Of a stretch of 17,370 nucleotides of DNA, positions 6,248 to 13,900 are shown one piece after another. The notes beneath the pieces are model-generated. The model was not told the DNA's origin, did no database searches, and worked only from the letters and a program-made list of their open reading frames with translations. Source of the DNA: Candidatus Cibiobacter qucibialis (GTDB lineage Bacteria > Bacillota > Clostridia > Oscillospirales > Ruminococcaceae). The stretch lies in assembly GCA_004000625.1 (NCBI GenBank), contig SAUS01000056.1, positions 1 through 17,370 of the forward strand. Direction: 5' to 3'. Numbering within the stretch: the stretch's first letter is position 1; every line of letters starts with the position of its first letter. The translations under genes and the position numbers were made by a program.

Positions 6248-6934
6248 TTATTCTCCGCGGCAGGCAAAAAAGTTGTCCTGATTATCACAGGCAGCATAAA
6301 ACGTTTCGCTCAACTGGCCGATGCCCGCGCGGGAAAGATGGGTGTTCAACCAGGTGCGGTCCTTTCCGCTGGTGTGCAAGTTTTCTTCAATCAGCTTGCC
6401 ATCCAACACCAGGTCATACCACTTGCTGGCCGGATCTGTCTGGATGGCAAGGTCCTGCGGGGTGACCGGGCGGTTGAAACTTTTGGGTAAAAAGCTGATC
6501 TGGCCGCTGGTTTCCAGCATGGCACACTGCACTTCATTCAAATCAAAATATCCGGCTACTCTGGCTTGTGCTAAAAATTCATTCAGGTCTATTTTGGCGC
6601 GGTCCAGCTCCGCTTTATAAATCGTTCCGTTCTCCATCAGTGGAATGGCCTGTCCGCTCAACCAAAGGCGGACGTTCCGGTTTTTGCAGGTGCCGTAATG
6701 TACCGCAAAAGCTGCGATACCATACACGATCATGGCGGTAAGCGGGCGGTACCATTGTTCCAGGTTGGTGGCCATCTCTGCCGCAATGGAACCAATGGTA
6801 ATGCTGTTGACATAATCAAACAAGTTCATCTGGGCAATCTGCCGTTTGCCGCCCAGCCGCGTTAAAATAAACAGTACCGCCAGCGAAACCACACTGGCAA
6901 CAAACACATTGATAATTTCCTGCACTGCCTGCAT
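6248..6934 (-). CDS. DUF421 (YetF/YcaP-like) membrane protein
   Basis: The product is 228 residues from the ATG at 6934; ATG 6943 is also possible, since GGGAG lies 12 and 3 bases before the two. The N-terminal third holds about three membrane segments with the family core GGKRQIAQMNLFDYVNSITIGSIAAEMA. The rest is the soluble YetF-type domain, including RAKIDLNEFLAQARVAGYFDLNEVQCAMLETSGQ (positions about 116-149) and LPKSFNRPVTPQDL. YetF-family proteins form tetramers at the membrane and are linked to sporulation or stress in Bacillus, but no reaction is established. The gene is single; its stop codon lies 6 bp from the end of the repeat at 6070-6241. A possible -10 box (TATAAT) lies at 7008-7013 on this strand. 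Confidence 0.9.
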   Translation of the reverse strand: MQAVQEIINVFVASVVSLAVLFILTRLGGKRQIAQMNLFDYVNSITIGSIAAEMATNLEQWYRPLTAMIVYGIAAFAVHYGTCKNRNVRLWLSGQAIPLMENGTIYKAELDRAKIDLNEFLAQARVAGYFDLNEVQCAMLETSGQISFLPKSFNRPVTPQDLAIQTDPASKWYDLVLDGKLIEENLHTSGKDRTWLNTHLSRAGIGQLSETFYAACDNQDNFFACRGE

Positions 6935-7007
6935 CTTTCCCATCCGCTCCCTTATCATTTGCCATGCAACCCGCATGGTAACCTTATTGTGGCCCCACCA
7001 GCGGTGC

Positions 7008-7013
7008 ATTATA
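7008..7013 (-). promoter_or_regulatory. Possible -10 box for DUF421 gene
   Basis: A TATAAT on the minus strand lies about 75 bases before the DUF421 start. It sits in a short symmetric sequence (GTGC and GCAC arms). No good -35 box is seen at the right spacing, so support is weak. Confidence 0.35.
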
Positions 7014-7034
7014 CGCACAATGTACCAACGGGGC

Positions 7035-7062
7035 TTGCACAGGAAGGGGAAAATGTTATAAT
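7035..7062 (+). promoter_or_regulatory. Promoter for histidine phosphatase/adenosyltransferase operon
   Basis: TTGCAC (7035-7040) and TATAAT (7057-7062) are 16 bases apart, giving a start near 7069 and a leader of about 110 nt before the ATG at 7181. Confidence 0.7.
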
Positions 7063-7088
7063 AAAATTGTTTCTGTATATACTTCGAC

Positions 7089-7147
7089 TTCCGGCGGCTT
7101 TGGACCCGCTGCGCCGGAGCCGGGCAGGGATTGGCAGCAACTGCCAG
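7089..7147 (+). promoter_or_regulatory. Structured mRNA leader (two hairpins) before the cobalamin-linked operon
   Basis: TCCGGCG (7090-7096) pairs perfectly with CGCCGGA (7112-7118), and TGGCAG (7132-7137) pairs with CTGCCA (7141-7146) over a 3-nt loop. Neither stem is followed by a T-run, so these are not terminators. I do not find the conserved B12-box of the cobalamin riboswitch. The leader could be regulatory RNA or a stabilising structure. Confidence 0.4.
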
Positions 7148-7180
7148 TTTGATAAAGAATTGATATCAGGATGTGAAATC

Positions 7181-7792
7181 ATGCAGATTTACCTTTTGCG
7201 GCATGGGCAGACAGAATATAACGCCCAACACCGGTACCAGGGTCAACAGGATATCCCGCTTTCCGCCGCGGGCCGCGCCCAGCTGCGCCCGGCCGGGTTT
7301 ATGCCGGATGTTGCCTATGTCAGCCCGCTCATCCGCGCACGGCAGACGGCGGAAATCTTTTTCCCCGGCTGCCCGCAGATCATTGTACAGGACTTGCGGG
7401 AAATGTGCTTTGGCAGTTTTGAGGGGCGGCATTATATCCACATTGAGCACGACCCCGACTACCTTGCCTGGCTGGAAGCCAACAAGACTGCTGCCCGCCC
7501 GGATGGGGAGCGCATTCAGGATTTTTGTAACCGCAGCTGTGCCGCCTTTGCCAAACTGGTGGAAGAAAGCCTTGCGCAGCACAAACAGCAGCTGGTGATT
7601 GTAGCGCACGGCGGCATCCAGATGGCGGTTATGTCCCGTTACGGTCTGCCGCGGCGGGATTATCACGACTGGTGCGGTCCCAACGCGGGCGGCTACCGCC
7701 TGGATGCCGCCAACTGGCAAACAGACCACACCTTGCAGCTGTTGGAAACCGTGCAGTATACCAAAGCCACACAAAGCGAGGCAGCCTTATGA
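7181..7792 (+). CDS. Histidine phosphatase family protein (candidate alpha-ribazole phosphatase)
   Basis: The product is 203 residues starting at the ATG of MQIYLLRHGQTEYN, with AGGA upstream. It belongs to the phosphoglycerate-mutase-like superfamily: catalytic His8 in LRHGQTEYN, Arg52 in PLIRARQTAE, acidic REMCFGSFEG (about 73-82) and the second histidine His143 in VAHGGIQ. Members remove phosphate from varied small molecules. The next gene encodes a cob(I)alamin adenosyltransferase and its ATG overlaps this stop codon by four bases (ATGA). This tight coupling suggests a CobC-like step, dephosphorylation of alpha-ribazole phosphate in nucleotide-loop assembly. The fold alone does not fix the substrate. 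Confidence 0.85.
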   Translation: MQIYLLRHGQTEYNAQHRYQGQQDIPLSAAGRAQLRPAGFMPDVAYVSPLIRARQTAEIFFPGCPQIIVQDLREMCFGSFEGRHYIHIEHDPDYLAWLEANKTAARPDGERIQDFCNRSCAAFAKLVEESLAQHKQQLVIVAHGGIQMAVMSRYGLPRRDYHDWCGPNAGGYRLDAANWQTDHTLQLLETVQYTKATQSEAAL

Positions 7793-8301
7793 GCAATGGT
7801 TTGATTCATTTATACCACGGTGACGGCAAGGGCAAAACCACAGCTGCCATGGGCTTGGCTGTGCGGGCGCTGGGCTGCGGGCGGCGCGTGGTGATCGTGC
7901 AATTTTTGAAAGGCGGTGCAACCGGGGAACTGGAACCGCTGCAAACCCTTGGCGCTACCTTCTACCGCGGCAAAGCCGGGCAGAAGTTTGTATTCCAGAT
8001 GAATGAGGAAGAAAAGGCCGCCACCCGTGCCCTGCAAACTGAAAACCTGCGCCGGGCGCTTGCCGAACCGGCGGACCTTTTGATTCTGGACGAAGCCTGC
8101 GCCGCTTGGAATCTGAACATGGTGGACCGAGAGTTGCTGCAAAACGCCGTACTGCACAAGCCTGCCGAGCAGGAACTGGCAATGACCGGCCGCGACCCGG
8201 CCCCCTGGATGCTGGATGCCGCAGATTACATTACTGAAATGTGCTGCCGCCGCCACCCATACGAAAAAGGCATTCCGGCAAGAAAAGGCGTTGAATTTTA
8301 A
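7789..8301 (+). CDS. cobO: Cob(I)yrinic acid a,c-diamide adenosyltransferase (CobA/BtuR/CobO type)
   Basis: The product is 170 residues, typical of the family. It has the P-loop GDGKGKTTAA (about 11-20), the substrate-side QFLKGGATGELEPL, the Walker B-like LLILDEACAAWNL, the TGRDPAPWMLDAADYITEM segment, and the C-terminal HPYEKGIPARKGVEF characteristic of CobA/BtuR. It transfers the adenosyl group of ATP to Co(I) of corrinoids to make coenzyme B12 forms, in the cytoplasm. Translation is probably coupled to the upstream phosphatase. Only two corrinoid-related genes are present, so salvage is as likely as de novo synthesis. Confidence 0.93.
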   Translation: MSNGLIHLYHGDGKGKTTAAMGLAVRALGCGRRVVIVQFLKGGATGELEPLQTLGATFYRGKAGQKFVFQMNEEEKAATRALQTENLRRALAEPADLLILDEACAAWNLNMVDRELLQNAVLHKPAEQELAMTGRDPAPWMLDAADYITEMCCRRHPYEKGIPARKGVEF

Positions 8302-8403
8302 GTTTGCCGCAGCGCAGTTCCATACAGGGAAGCGCACCAGGCAATAAGAAATTAAAATTATATAAAAGGTTATTTAGGACAACCAGAAAAAGAGAAAAAC
8401 AGC

Positions 8404-8415
8404 CTGCCCAAACAG
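8404..8415 (+). promoter_or_regulatory. Hairpin just upstream of the YoaK ribosome binding site
   Basis: GCCTGC and GCAGGC flank CCAAACA, forming a 6-bp stem directly before the GGGGAGGGG ribosome binding site. The 12-mer CTGCCCAAACAG recurs at 13867-13878 in the same position before the PlsY ribosome binding site. Confidence 0.35.
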
Positions 8416-8436
8416 CAGGCGGGGAGGGGTATCATC

Positions 8437-9225
8437 ATGGCTACACATAGCCGCCAAATGTCCGAAGCATTCCGTACGACAGTATTTCTAACCCTGTCCG
8501 GCGGATTTCAGGACGCTTACACCTACATGGGCCGCGGCAAGGTTTTTGCCAACGCTCAAACCGGCAATATCGTGCTGATGGCCACCAATTTTTGCGAGGG
8601 TGATTTTGCCAAAGCGCTGCGGTATCTTTTGCCGCTGCTGGCCTTTGCCGCTGGTGTCTATTTTGCCGAGGGCATCCGCAACCGCTACCACCTGATGGAG
8701 AGATTCCACTGGCGCCAGCTGATTTTGCTGATTGAGATTGCACTGTTGTTTGTTGTTGGCTTTATCCCCAACAATCTGGACTGGCTGGCCAATATGCTGG
8801 TCAGCTTTGTCTGCGCCATGCAGGTACAATCTTTCCGCAAGGTGCACGGCAATGCATATGCCAGCACCATGTGCATTGGCAACATGCGCAGCGGTATGCA
8901 GTACCTGTACACCGGCCTGCACACAAAAGACCGTGCTGTATTGCGCCGCGCCATGCAGTATTTTGCTGTAATTGCACTGTTTGCTGTGGGGGCCGCTGCC
9001 GGCAGTCTGCTGACCATCCATTTTGGCAACCGTGTGATCTGGTTCTGCTGTGCTTTGCTGCTGGTCAGCCTTAGCTTCATGTTTATCCGTGAAGACATTG
9101 AAGAGAACCCTGAACTGCAGCGGGAAGCCGCCGCTTTGCACCAGGATGTAAAAGCCATGGAGCACACCATCGGCAAAACCTTGCAGGAGCAGCAGGAAGA
9201 ACTGCACCCCTTAAATCACAAGTGA
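8437..9225 (+). CDS. YoaK/DUF1275 family membrane protein
   Basis: The product is 262 residues with GGGGAGG before the ATG. It has about six membrane segments and the family start LSGGFQDAYTYMGRGKVFANAQTGNIVLMA (positions about 20-49; GGxxDAxT and QTGN are the usual hallmarks). The C-terminal 45 residues are a charged, probably helical cytoplasmic tail rich in Glu and Gln. The family is widespread and sometimes called a putative transporter, but its substrate is unknown. The gene appears to be single; no clear promoter was found in the 135 bases upstream, which are AT-rich in the middle (about 8343-8375). Confidence 0.88.
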   Translation: MATHSRQMSEAFRTTVFLTLSGGFQDAYTYMGRGKVFANAQTGNIVLMATNFCEGDFAKALRYLLPLLAFAAGVYFAEGIRNRYHLMERFHWRQLILLIEIALLFVVGFIPNNLDWLANMLVSFVCAMQVQSFRKVHGNAYASTMCIGNMRSGMQYLYTGLHTKDRAVLRRAMQYFAVIALFAVGAAAGSLLTIHFGNRVIWFCCALLLVSLSFMFIREDIEENPELQREAAALHQDVKAMEHTIGKTLQEQQEELHPLNHK

Positions 9226-9269
9226 TATGGACAATATATAAAATTTGAACAAAACTTTCGCAATCTCGC

Positions 9270-9298
9270 TTGTCGTTTTCCGGCACAAATGCTACAAT
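9270..9298 (+). promoter_or_regulatory. Promoter for esterase/Spx-like pair
   Basis: TTGTCG (9270-9275) and TACAAT (9293-9298) are separated by 17 bases, about 43 bases before the GTG start at 9341. Confidence 0.65.
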
Positions 9299-9340
9299 AC
9301 AGTCAAATGTTAAATATGTGCGCGAAAGCGAGGGATTTCC

Positions 9341-10345
9341 GTGAAAATCATCACCGTTACACTTGCTCCTAACCAGGCTGTTCTGACCTGCTATCTGCAG
9401 GACCAAAGCCCCAAAATGCCAAATGCCGCCATCCGCCCGGCTATGCTGGTCGTGCCCGGCGGCGGCTACCAGTATTGCTCTGACCGTGAGGGCGAACCGG
9501 TTGCCCTGGCTTATATGGCACAGGGGTTCAATGCGTTTGTTCTGCGCTATACGGCAGATGCAACCACCCCGATTGACAAAGCATTACAGGATGGTACCGC
9601 CGCAATGGATTACCTGCGCGCCAACGCTGCGGAGCTGGAAATTGACCCGCAGCAGATCGCCGCCGTTGGCTTTTCTGCCGGTGGGCATTTGGTTGCTTCG
9701 CTGGGCACACTGCTGCCCAAGGCACAGCGCCCCAACGCCCTTGTGTTGGGCTATGCCGCAACGCTGGGCGCAATGTGGACCGTCGCTGGCCGCCAGGAGC
9801 CCGACCTGCACGCGCTGGTTGATGATGACACCCCGCCCACATTCCTGTTTGCTACCCAGGGGGACGCGCTGGTTCCTGTTAAGAACAGCCTTGTTTTTGC
9901 AGATGCTTTGGCTGACCACAGCATCCCGTTTGCGCTGCACCTCTTCCCGACCGGGGCACACGGCATTTCCCTTGCCACTGCCTGTACCTCCGGGCCGGAA
10001 GCTTCCCGTGTCAACCCGGCAACCGCCCAATGGCTGCCGATGAGCGTTGACTTTTTGCAAAAGCTGTGGGGCTGCCTGGGCGTTACCGCACCGGATCCCG
10101 AGCTTGCGGCCCAGCTTGCCGCCGGACCGCTCAGCCTGAATATGCCGGTGCGCAGGTTGATGAAGAACCCGCAGGCCAGCGCTCTGCTGCAGGCTGTGCT
10201 GGGGGATATGTGGCAGGCCATTGTGTCTAACCCGCTTTCCCAGGGAATCAGCCTGCGCGAAATTTCTGGCTTCCTGCAGGCGGCATTGCCGGAAAGCGCA
10301 TTGAATCAGCTGGATGCCCAGCTAGCCAAAATCCCGGTTGAATAA
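9341..10345 (+). CDS. Alpha/beta-hydrolase esterase with appended helical C-terminal domain
   Basis: The product is 334 residues from a GTG with GAGGG upstream. The hydrolase core (about 1-235) has the oxyanion-type PGGGYQYCSDREGEP (39-53), nucleophile Ser112 in GFSAGGH, Asp175 in ATQGDALVP and His207 in GAHG. This pattern fits acetyl-xylan/carbohydrate esterases of the BD-FAE or Axe-like type. There is no signal peptide, so it is probably a cytoplasmic deacetylase acting on imported oligosaccharides. Residues about 250-334 are an extra helical region (NMPVRRLMKNPQASALLQ, SNPLSQGISLREISGFL, LPESALNQLDAQL) like the small domain found at the C-terminus of various bacterial glycosidases and esterases. 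The Spx-like gene follows after 16 bp. Confidence 0.87.
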   Translation: MKIITVTLAPNQAVLTCYLQDQSPKMPNAAIRPAMLVVPGGGYQYCSDREGEPVALAYMAQGFNAFVLRYTADATTPIDKALQDGTAAMDYLRANAAELEIDPQQIAAVGFSAGGHLVASLGTLLPKAQRPNALVLGYAATLGAMWTVAGRQEPDLHALVDDDTPPTFLFATQGDALVPVKNSLVFADALADHSIPFALHLFPTGAHGISLATACTSGPEASRVNPATAQWLPMSVDFLQKLWGCLGVTAPDPELAAQLAAGPLSLNMPVRRLMKNPQASALLQAVLGDMWQAIVSNPLSQGISLREISGFLQAALPESALNQLDAQLAKIPVE

Positions 10346-10361
10346 CCCAAAGGAGCTTATC

Positions 10362-10712
10362 ATGCTGTTTATTGAATATCCCAAATGCTCTACCTGCCAA
10401 AAGGCCAAATGCTGGCTGGATGAAAACGGCGTTGCTTACACCGACCGCCATATTCTGGAGCAGCCCCCCACCTATGAAGAACTGAAAGAATGGCACGCTC
10501 GCAGCGGGCTGCCCCTGCGCCGCTTTTTTAATACAAGCGGCCTGAAATATAAATCGCTTGCCCTGAAAGACAAACTGCCCACCATGACCGAGGATGAGCA
10601 GCTGCACCTGCTTGCCACAGATGGCATGCTTGTCAAGCGGCCTTTGGTGGTCGGGGATGATTTTGTCCTTGTCGGATTCAAGCCTGACGAGTGGGCCAGC
10701 ACCCTGAAATAA
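10362..10712 (+). CDS. Spx/ArsC family thioredoxin-like protein
   Basis: The product is 116 residues with AAAGGAG before the ATG. It has the family N-terminus MLFIEYPKCSTCQKAKCWL with a CxxC (Cys9, Cys12), the LPLRRFFNTSG segment and the KRPLVV motif (about 92-97) with the cis-proline. Members include arsenate reductases and the Spx/MgsR redox transcription regulators that bind the RNA polymerase alpha subunit. The CxxC suits redox sensing as in Spx, while ArsC-like reductases usually need only the first cysteine, so this is more likely a YffB/Spx-like redox protein than a true arsenate reductase. It is translated from the same message as the esterase and ends at a terminator. Confidence 0.85.
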   Translation: MLFIEYPKCSTCQKAKCWLDENGVAYTDRHILEQPPTYEELKEWHARSGLPLRRFFNTSGLKYKSLALKDKLPTMTEDEQLHLLATDGMLVKRPLVVGDDFVLVGFKPDEWASTLK

Positions 10713-10735
10713 TCCACCTTCTAAATAGCAAAGCA

Positions 10736-10809
10736 AAAACAGCACCGCAGTTTGTTGCACACACAGTCAAGTAAGACGATGTGCACGGCAAAGATTGCGG
10801 TGCTGTTTT
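10736..10809. terminator. Bidirectional terminator between convergent Spx-like and helicase genes
   Basis: A perfect 14-bp stem pairs 10736-10749 with 10796-10809 (core CAGCACCGCA). An imperfect inner continuation (TTGCACA with TGTGCA) sits inside a long loop. The plus strand runs into TTTTGTTTTT and the minus strand into TTTTT, so it can end both convergent units. Confidence 0.88.
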
Positions 10810-10813
10810 GTTT

Positions 10814-13207
10814 TTATTCTTCCCAAAACCGCCAGAGTTCCCGTTCCAGCTTTTCTGTATCATAAATCATTTTCAGGTGGCTCCAATGCGGGGGCATCAG
10901 GCGGCGGTAGTCCGGCATGGCAAAGCGGTTATCGATCAGCAGCACCACGCCTTTGTCCCGCGGGGTGCGGATCACACGCCCGGCGGCTTGCAGCACCTTG
11001 TTCATGCCGGGGTAACGGTAGGCGTAGTCAAAGCCGGAACCGCGTGTCTGCTCAAAATAGTCCCGCAGCTGCTCCTGCCGGGGTCCAACCTGCGGCAGCC
11101 CTGGGCCCACGATGCCTACACCAATCAGCCGGTCGCCGGTCAGGTCAACGCCCTCCCCAAATACGCCGCCCATCACGGCAAAGCCAAGCAGGGTTTGGCT
11201 GGGGCCCGGCACAAACTGGGCCAAAAAGGCCGCTTTCTGCTGTTCATCCATCGCGTTTTCCTGCTTGATGCAGTTGATTTCCGGGCAGTGCTCCTTGAAC
11301 TGTGCATAAGCCTGCTCCATATACGCATAACTGGGGAAAAAAGCCAGATAATTCCCGCAGCGCGCCCGCACCATCGTCGCCAGGCTTTCCGTCACAATGG
11401 CAAGGCTTGCATCCCTGTCCTTATACCGGGTGCTGACATTGCCGATGCAGAACAGTCCCTGATTGCCCGCGGGGAAGGGGCTGCGCAGGGCAACGGCCCG
11501 TGCTTCCGGCACGCCGCACAGGTCCTTATAATAACTGGCCGGGGCCAGCGTTGCACTGAACAGCACCGCGGCGCGCCCCAGGGCAAAACTATCCGCCAAA
11601 AAGGCGCTGGGGTCAAGGCAGAGCTGCGCTGCACGCACCTCGCTGCCGGATGCCGTGATTTGCAGCACAAAATGATCGTCAAAGGTATCCGCTACGCGCA
11701 GCCAGGCCCGCACATCAAAATACAACTGCAGCAGTGCCGTGTGGGTTTCATCCGGTTCTCGGTGGTCGTCCAGCCATGCTTCCAACGGTTCACACAGGCG
11801 GTTCAGCAGGTGATCAAACTCCTCGCTGCGCTCTTTTAGAAAGAATGTTTTGCCAAACCGTCCATCTCTGGCGGCAGTTTCTTCCTCGGCACGGTGGCGC
11901 CATTCAATAAATACATCATTTACTTTGGTCAGAGCGTTTTTCAGGCTGCTTTTGCCTTTGCCCAACAGCTTCTTCGCTTCATAAAAGCTGGTTTTGGTCA
12001 GGGCAGCACTGTGCATTTCCCGCGCACGCCCCGGCAGGTTGTGCGCTTCGTCCACCAGGAAGATATAATCCCCGGCAGATTCAAAAAATCGCACCAGATG
12101 TACAACCGGATCAAACAGATAATTGTAATCCCCAATAATCACATCGCTCCACAGGCTGCTGTCCAGCCCCAGCTCAAAGGGGCATACCGTGTGGCGTTCT
12201 GCATATTCCTGCAAGGTTTCCGCCGTCAGGCAGGGGACATCCAGCACATCCCAGAGAGCGCCTTTGATGCGGGCATAATACCCGTTGGCATAGGGGCAGG
12301 CTTCCGGGGTACACTCCCGCGCCTCACACAGGCAGATCTTGTCTTTCGCTGTCAGCGTTACACTGCGCAGGTGCAGTTCCGGCTCGGTATCGCGCAGGAT
12401 AGCCAGTGCGTTTTCCGCTGCCGTACGGGTTGTGCCGCGGGCCGTTAAATAAAAAATCGGTCCCACACTCTCATTGCCCATAGATTTCAGGGCAGGGAAC
12501 AGCACGCTCATGGATTTACCAATCCCGGTTGGTGCCTGGCACAAAAGCCGGCCGCCGTCCCGGCACACTTTGTATACCTCGCCCGCCATCGCGCGCTGCC
12601 CGGGGCGATACGCAGGGAAAGGGAACTGCATGGCCTGCAAATCCGAGTTCCGGGCCTTTTTCCACTCAACCGCCCGCCGCGCCCAGGGGGCATATTCCGC
12701 CAGCAGGGCTTCCACTTCCTCCTGCAGCTGCTGCGCGGTGTAATGCCGCTCAAACCGCAGAATCAGCTCTTCATCTACCTGGAAATAGGTCAGCTGAACC
12801 CGCATCTCTTCCAACTCATGCTGTGCCGCATAAATTGCTGCATACACAATAGCCTGTGCCCAGTGCTCCGGTGCAAAATCCGGGGTAATATCTGCCGCCG
12901 GGCATGCGGTGGTCTTGATCTCATCCACCACGGTAACACCGTCCACTGCGGTAAAAATGCCATCGGCGCGGCCTTCCAGCGTAAATTCAATTTCTTCATA
13001 CGCAAAAATACCGCGAAGAAATACCTCCGCGGCGTAATCGGCATGTTCTTTTACAGCGGCGCGCTGCAATTTGCGGTGGATGCGTGCGCCCTCATTGGCG
13101 CGGTCAAAGCCGGTAAAGCGGTTGTCAATGCTGCCAACCCGGCGCAAGAATTCCACCAGCTGGCGCACCGGCAGCGTGATTTGTATTGGGGATACAGGTT
13201 CCTGCAA
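10814..13207 (-). CDS. PD-(D/E)XK nuclease fused to DinG/XPD-type Fe-S DNA helicase
   Basis: The product is 797 residues from TTG at 13207, with GGAGG eight bases upstream. Residues about 1-180 resemble a RecB/Cas4-like nuclease: GRADG (79-83), DEIK (95-98, the E-x-K core) and QAIVY (118-122). The helicase part has Walker A APTGIGKS (225-232), an Fe-S cysteine cluster (Cys292, Cys299, Cys304, and Cys342 in VCPFEL), DEAH box VDEAHNL (385-391) and motif VI QAAGRVIR near the C-terminus. It is a superfamily 2 helicase of the XPD/DinG group (5' to 3' translocases) that probably unwinds and cuts repair or replication intermediates. The uracil-DNA glycosylase gene ends 25 bp upstream, so the pair forms a DNA-repair operon. 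All catalytic motifs look intact. Confidence 0.92.
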   Translation of the reverse strand: MQEPVSPIQITLPVRQLVEFLRRVGSIDNRFTGFDRANEGARIHRKLQRAAVKEHADYAAEVFLRGIFAYEEIEFTLEGRADGIFTAVDGVTVVDEIKTTACPAADITPDFAPEHWAQAIVYAAIYAAQHELEEMRVQLTYFQVDEELILRFERHYTAQQLQEEVEALLAEYAPWARRAVEWKKARNSDLQAMQFPFPAYRPGQRAMAGEVYKVCRDGGRLLCQAPTGIGKSMSVLFPALKSMGNESVGPIFYLTARGTTRTAAENALAILRDTEPELHLRSVTLTAKDKICLCEARECTPEACPYANGYYARIKGALWDVLDVPCLTAETLQEYAERHTVCPFELGLDSSLWSDVIIGDYNYLFDPVVHLVRFFESAGDYIFLVDEAHNLPGRAREMHSAALTKTSFYEAKKLLGKGKSSLKNALTKVNDVFIEWRHRAEEETAARDGRFGKTFFLKERSEEFDHLLNRLCEPLEAWLDDHREPDETHTALLQLYFDVRAWLRVADTFDDHFVLQITASGSEVRAAQLCLDPSAFLADSFALGRAAVLFSATLAPASYYKDLCGVPEARAVALRSPFPAGNQGLFCIGNVSTRYKDRDASLAIVTESLATMVRARCGNYLAFFPSYAYMEQAYAQFKEHCPEINCIKQENAMDEQQKAAFLAQFVPGPSQTLLGFAVMGGVFGEGVDLTGDRLIGVGIVGPGLPQVGPRQEQLRDYFEQTRGSGFDYAYRYPGMNKVLQAAGRVIRTPRDKGVVLLIDNRFAMPDYRRLMPPHWSHLKMIYDTEKLERELWRFWEE

Positions 13208-13232
13208 GGGCTCGTCCTCCTGTCAGGGGCAG

Positions 13233-13808
13233 TCAGCTGCGGTTATAGGTATGGTCACACACCTGCTCAATTTTCTCGCGCAGGGCTACAAAATCTTCAA
13301 ACGCGGATATTTTGCTTTTTGGGTTGCGCAGCAGCGCTGCCGGGTGCAGAGTTGCCATAAACAATGTGCCCTGCTTATCAAAAAACTTACCGTGGTCCCG
13401 CGTGACGGAAAAGTCTTTTCCAATCATCTGCTGGGCGGCAATGCGGCCCAAGCACACCACAATTTTTGGGCGCAGCAGCCGGAACTGCATGCGCAGCCAC
13501 GGGAGGCAGGCGGCGGATTCTTCCGGGGCAGGGTCGCGGTTTTCTGGCGGGCGGCACTTAACAATATTGGCAATATAAATATTTTTACTGCGGTCAAGGT
13601 CAATCGCTTCCAGGTAATGGTCCAGCAGCTGGCCGCTGCGGCCCACAAACGGCAGGCCTTGTGCGTCCTCGTTGGCGCCGGGGCCTTCGCCCACAAAAAG
13701 AACCTCGGCGTCCGGCACACCCTGCCCAAACACCACATGGGTGCGGGTCTCACACAATCCACAGCGCTGGCACGCCAGGCATTGCTGTTTCAGCTCATCA
13801 AAATTCAT
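13233..13808 (-). CDS. Uracil-DNA glycosylase, family 4 (Fe-S type)
   Basis: The product is 191 residues from the ATG at 13808, with GAGGG upstream; longer in-frame versions lack a ribosome binding site. It has the motif GEGPGANEDAQGLPFVGRSG (40-59), NIVKCRPPENRDP (81-93) and HPAALLRNP (155-163). The four cluster ligands are Cys16, Cys19, Cys85 and Cys101, spaced as in thermophile-type UdgA. It excises uracil from DNA, starting base-excision repair of deaminated cytosine. It leads an operon with the nuclease-helicase gene. Upstream, a 92-bp region is shared with the divergent PlsY gene. Confidence 0.95.
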   Translation of the reverse strand: MNFDELKQQCLACQRCGLCETRTHVVFGQGVPDAEVLFVGEGPGANEDAQGLPFVGRSGQLLDHYLEAIDLDRSKNIYIANIVKCRPPENRDPAPEESAACLPWLRMQFRLLRPKIVVCLGRIAAQQMIGKDFSVTRDHGKFFDKQGTLFMATLHPAALLRNPKSKISAFEDFVALREKIEQVCDHTYNRS

Positions 13809-13900
13809 GAATATCCCTCGTATTGCCCCCTTGCACAGGGGACTATAATATAATAAAAGACAACCGCTGCCCAAACAGTGGTGAAAAGGAGCTATCATTT
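13809..13900. promoter_or_regulatory. Divergent promoter region between glycosylase and PlsY genes
   Basis: The 92-bp gap contains overlapping TATAAT boxes on the plus strand (about 13842-13853) and TATTAT on the minus strand, and an inverted repeat CCCCT-TGCAC-AGGGG (13827-13841). Neither direction has an ideal -35 box; TTGCCC with a 15-base spacer is the best plus-strand candidate and TTGGGC with 18 bases the best minus-strand one. The symmetric element could be a shared operator. The 12-mer CTGCCCAAACAG (13867-13878) forms a small hairpin just before the PlsY ribosome binding site. Confidence 0.45.

Noticed and set aside
7069..7180. Cobalamin riboswitch
   Set aside because: The location before corrinoid genes is suggestive, but the conserved B12 box and core are not present and the leader is too short for the standard class.
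10781..11839. Long plus-strand open frame of about 350 codons
   Set aside because: It is antisense to the nuclease-helicase gene, whose motifs are clear, and shows a Gln/His/Arg-rich composition typical of shadow frames in GC-rich coding DNA.
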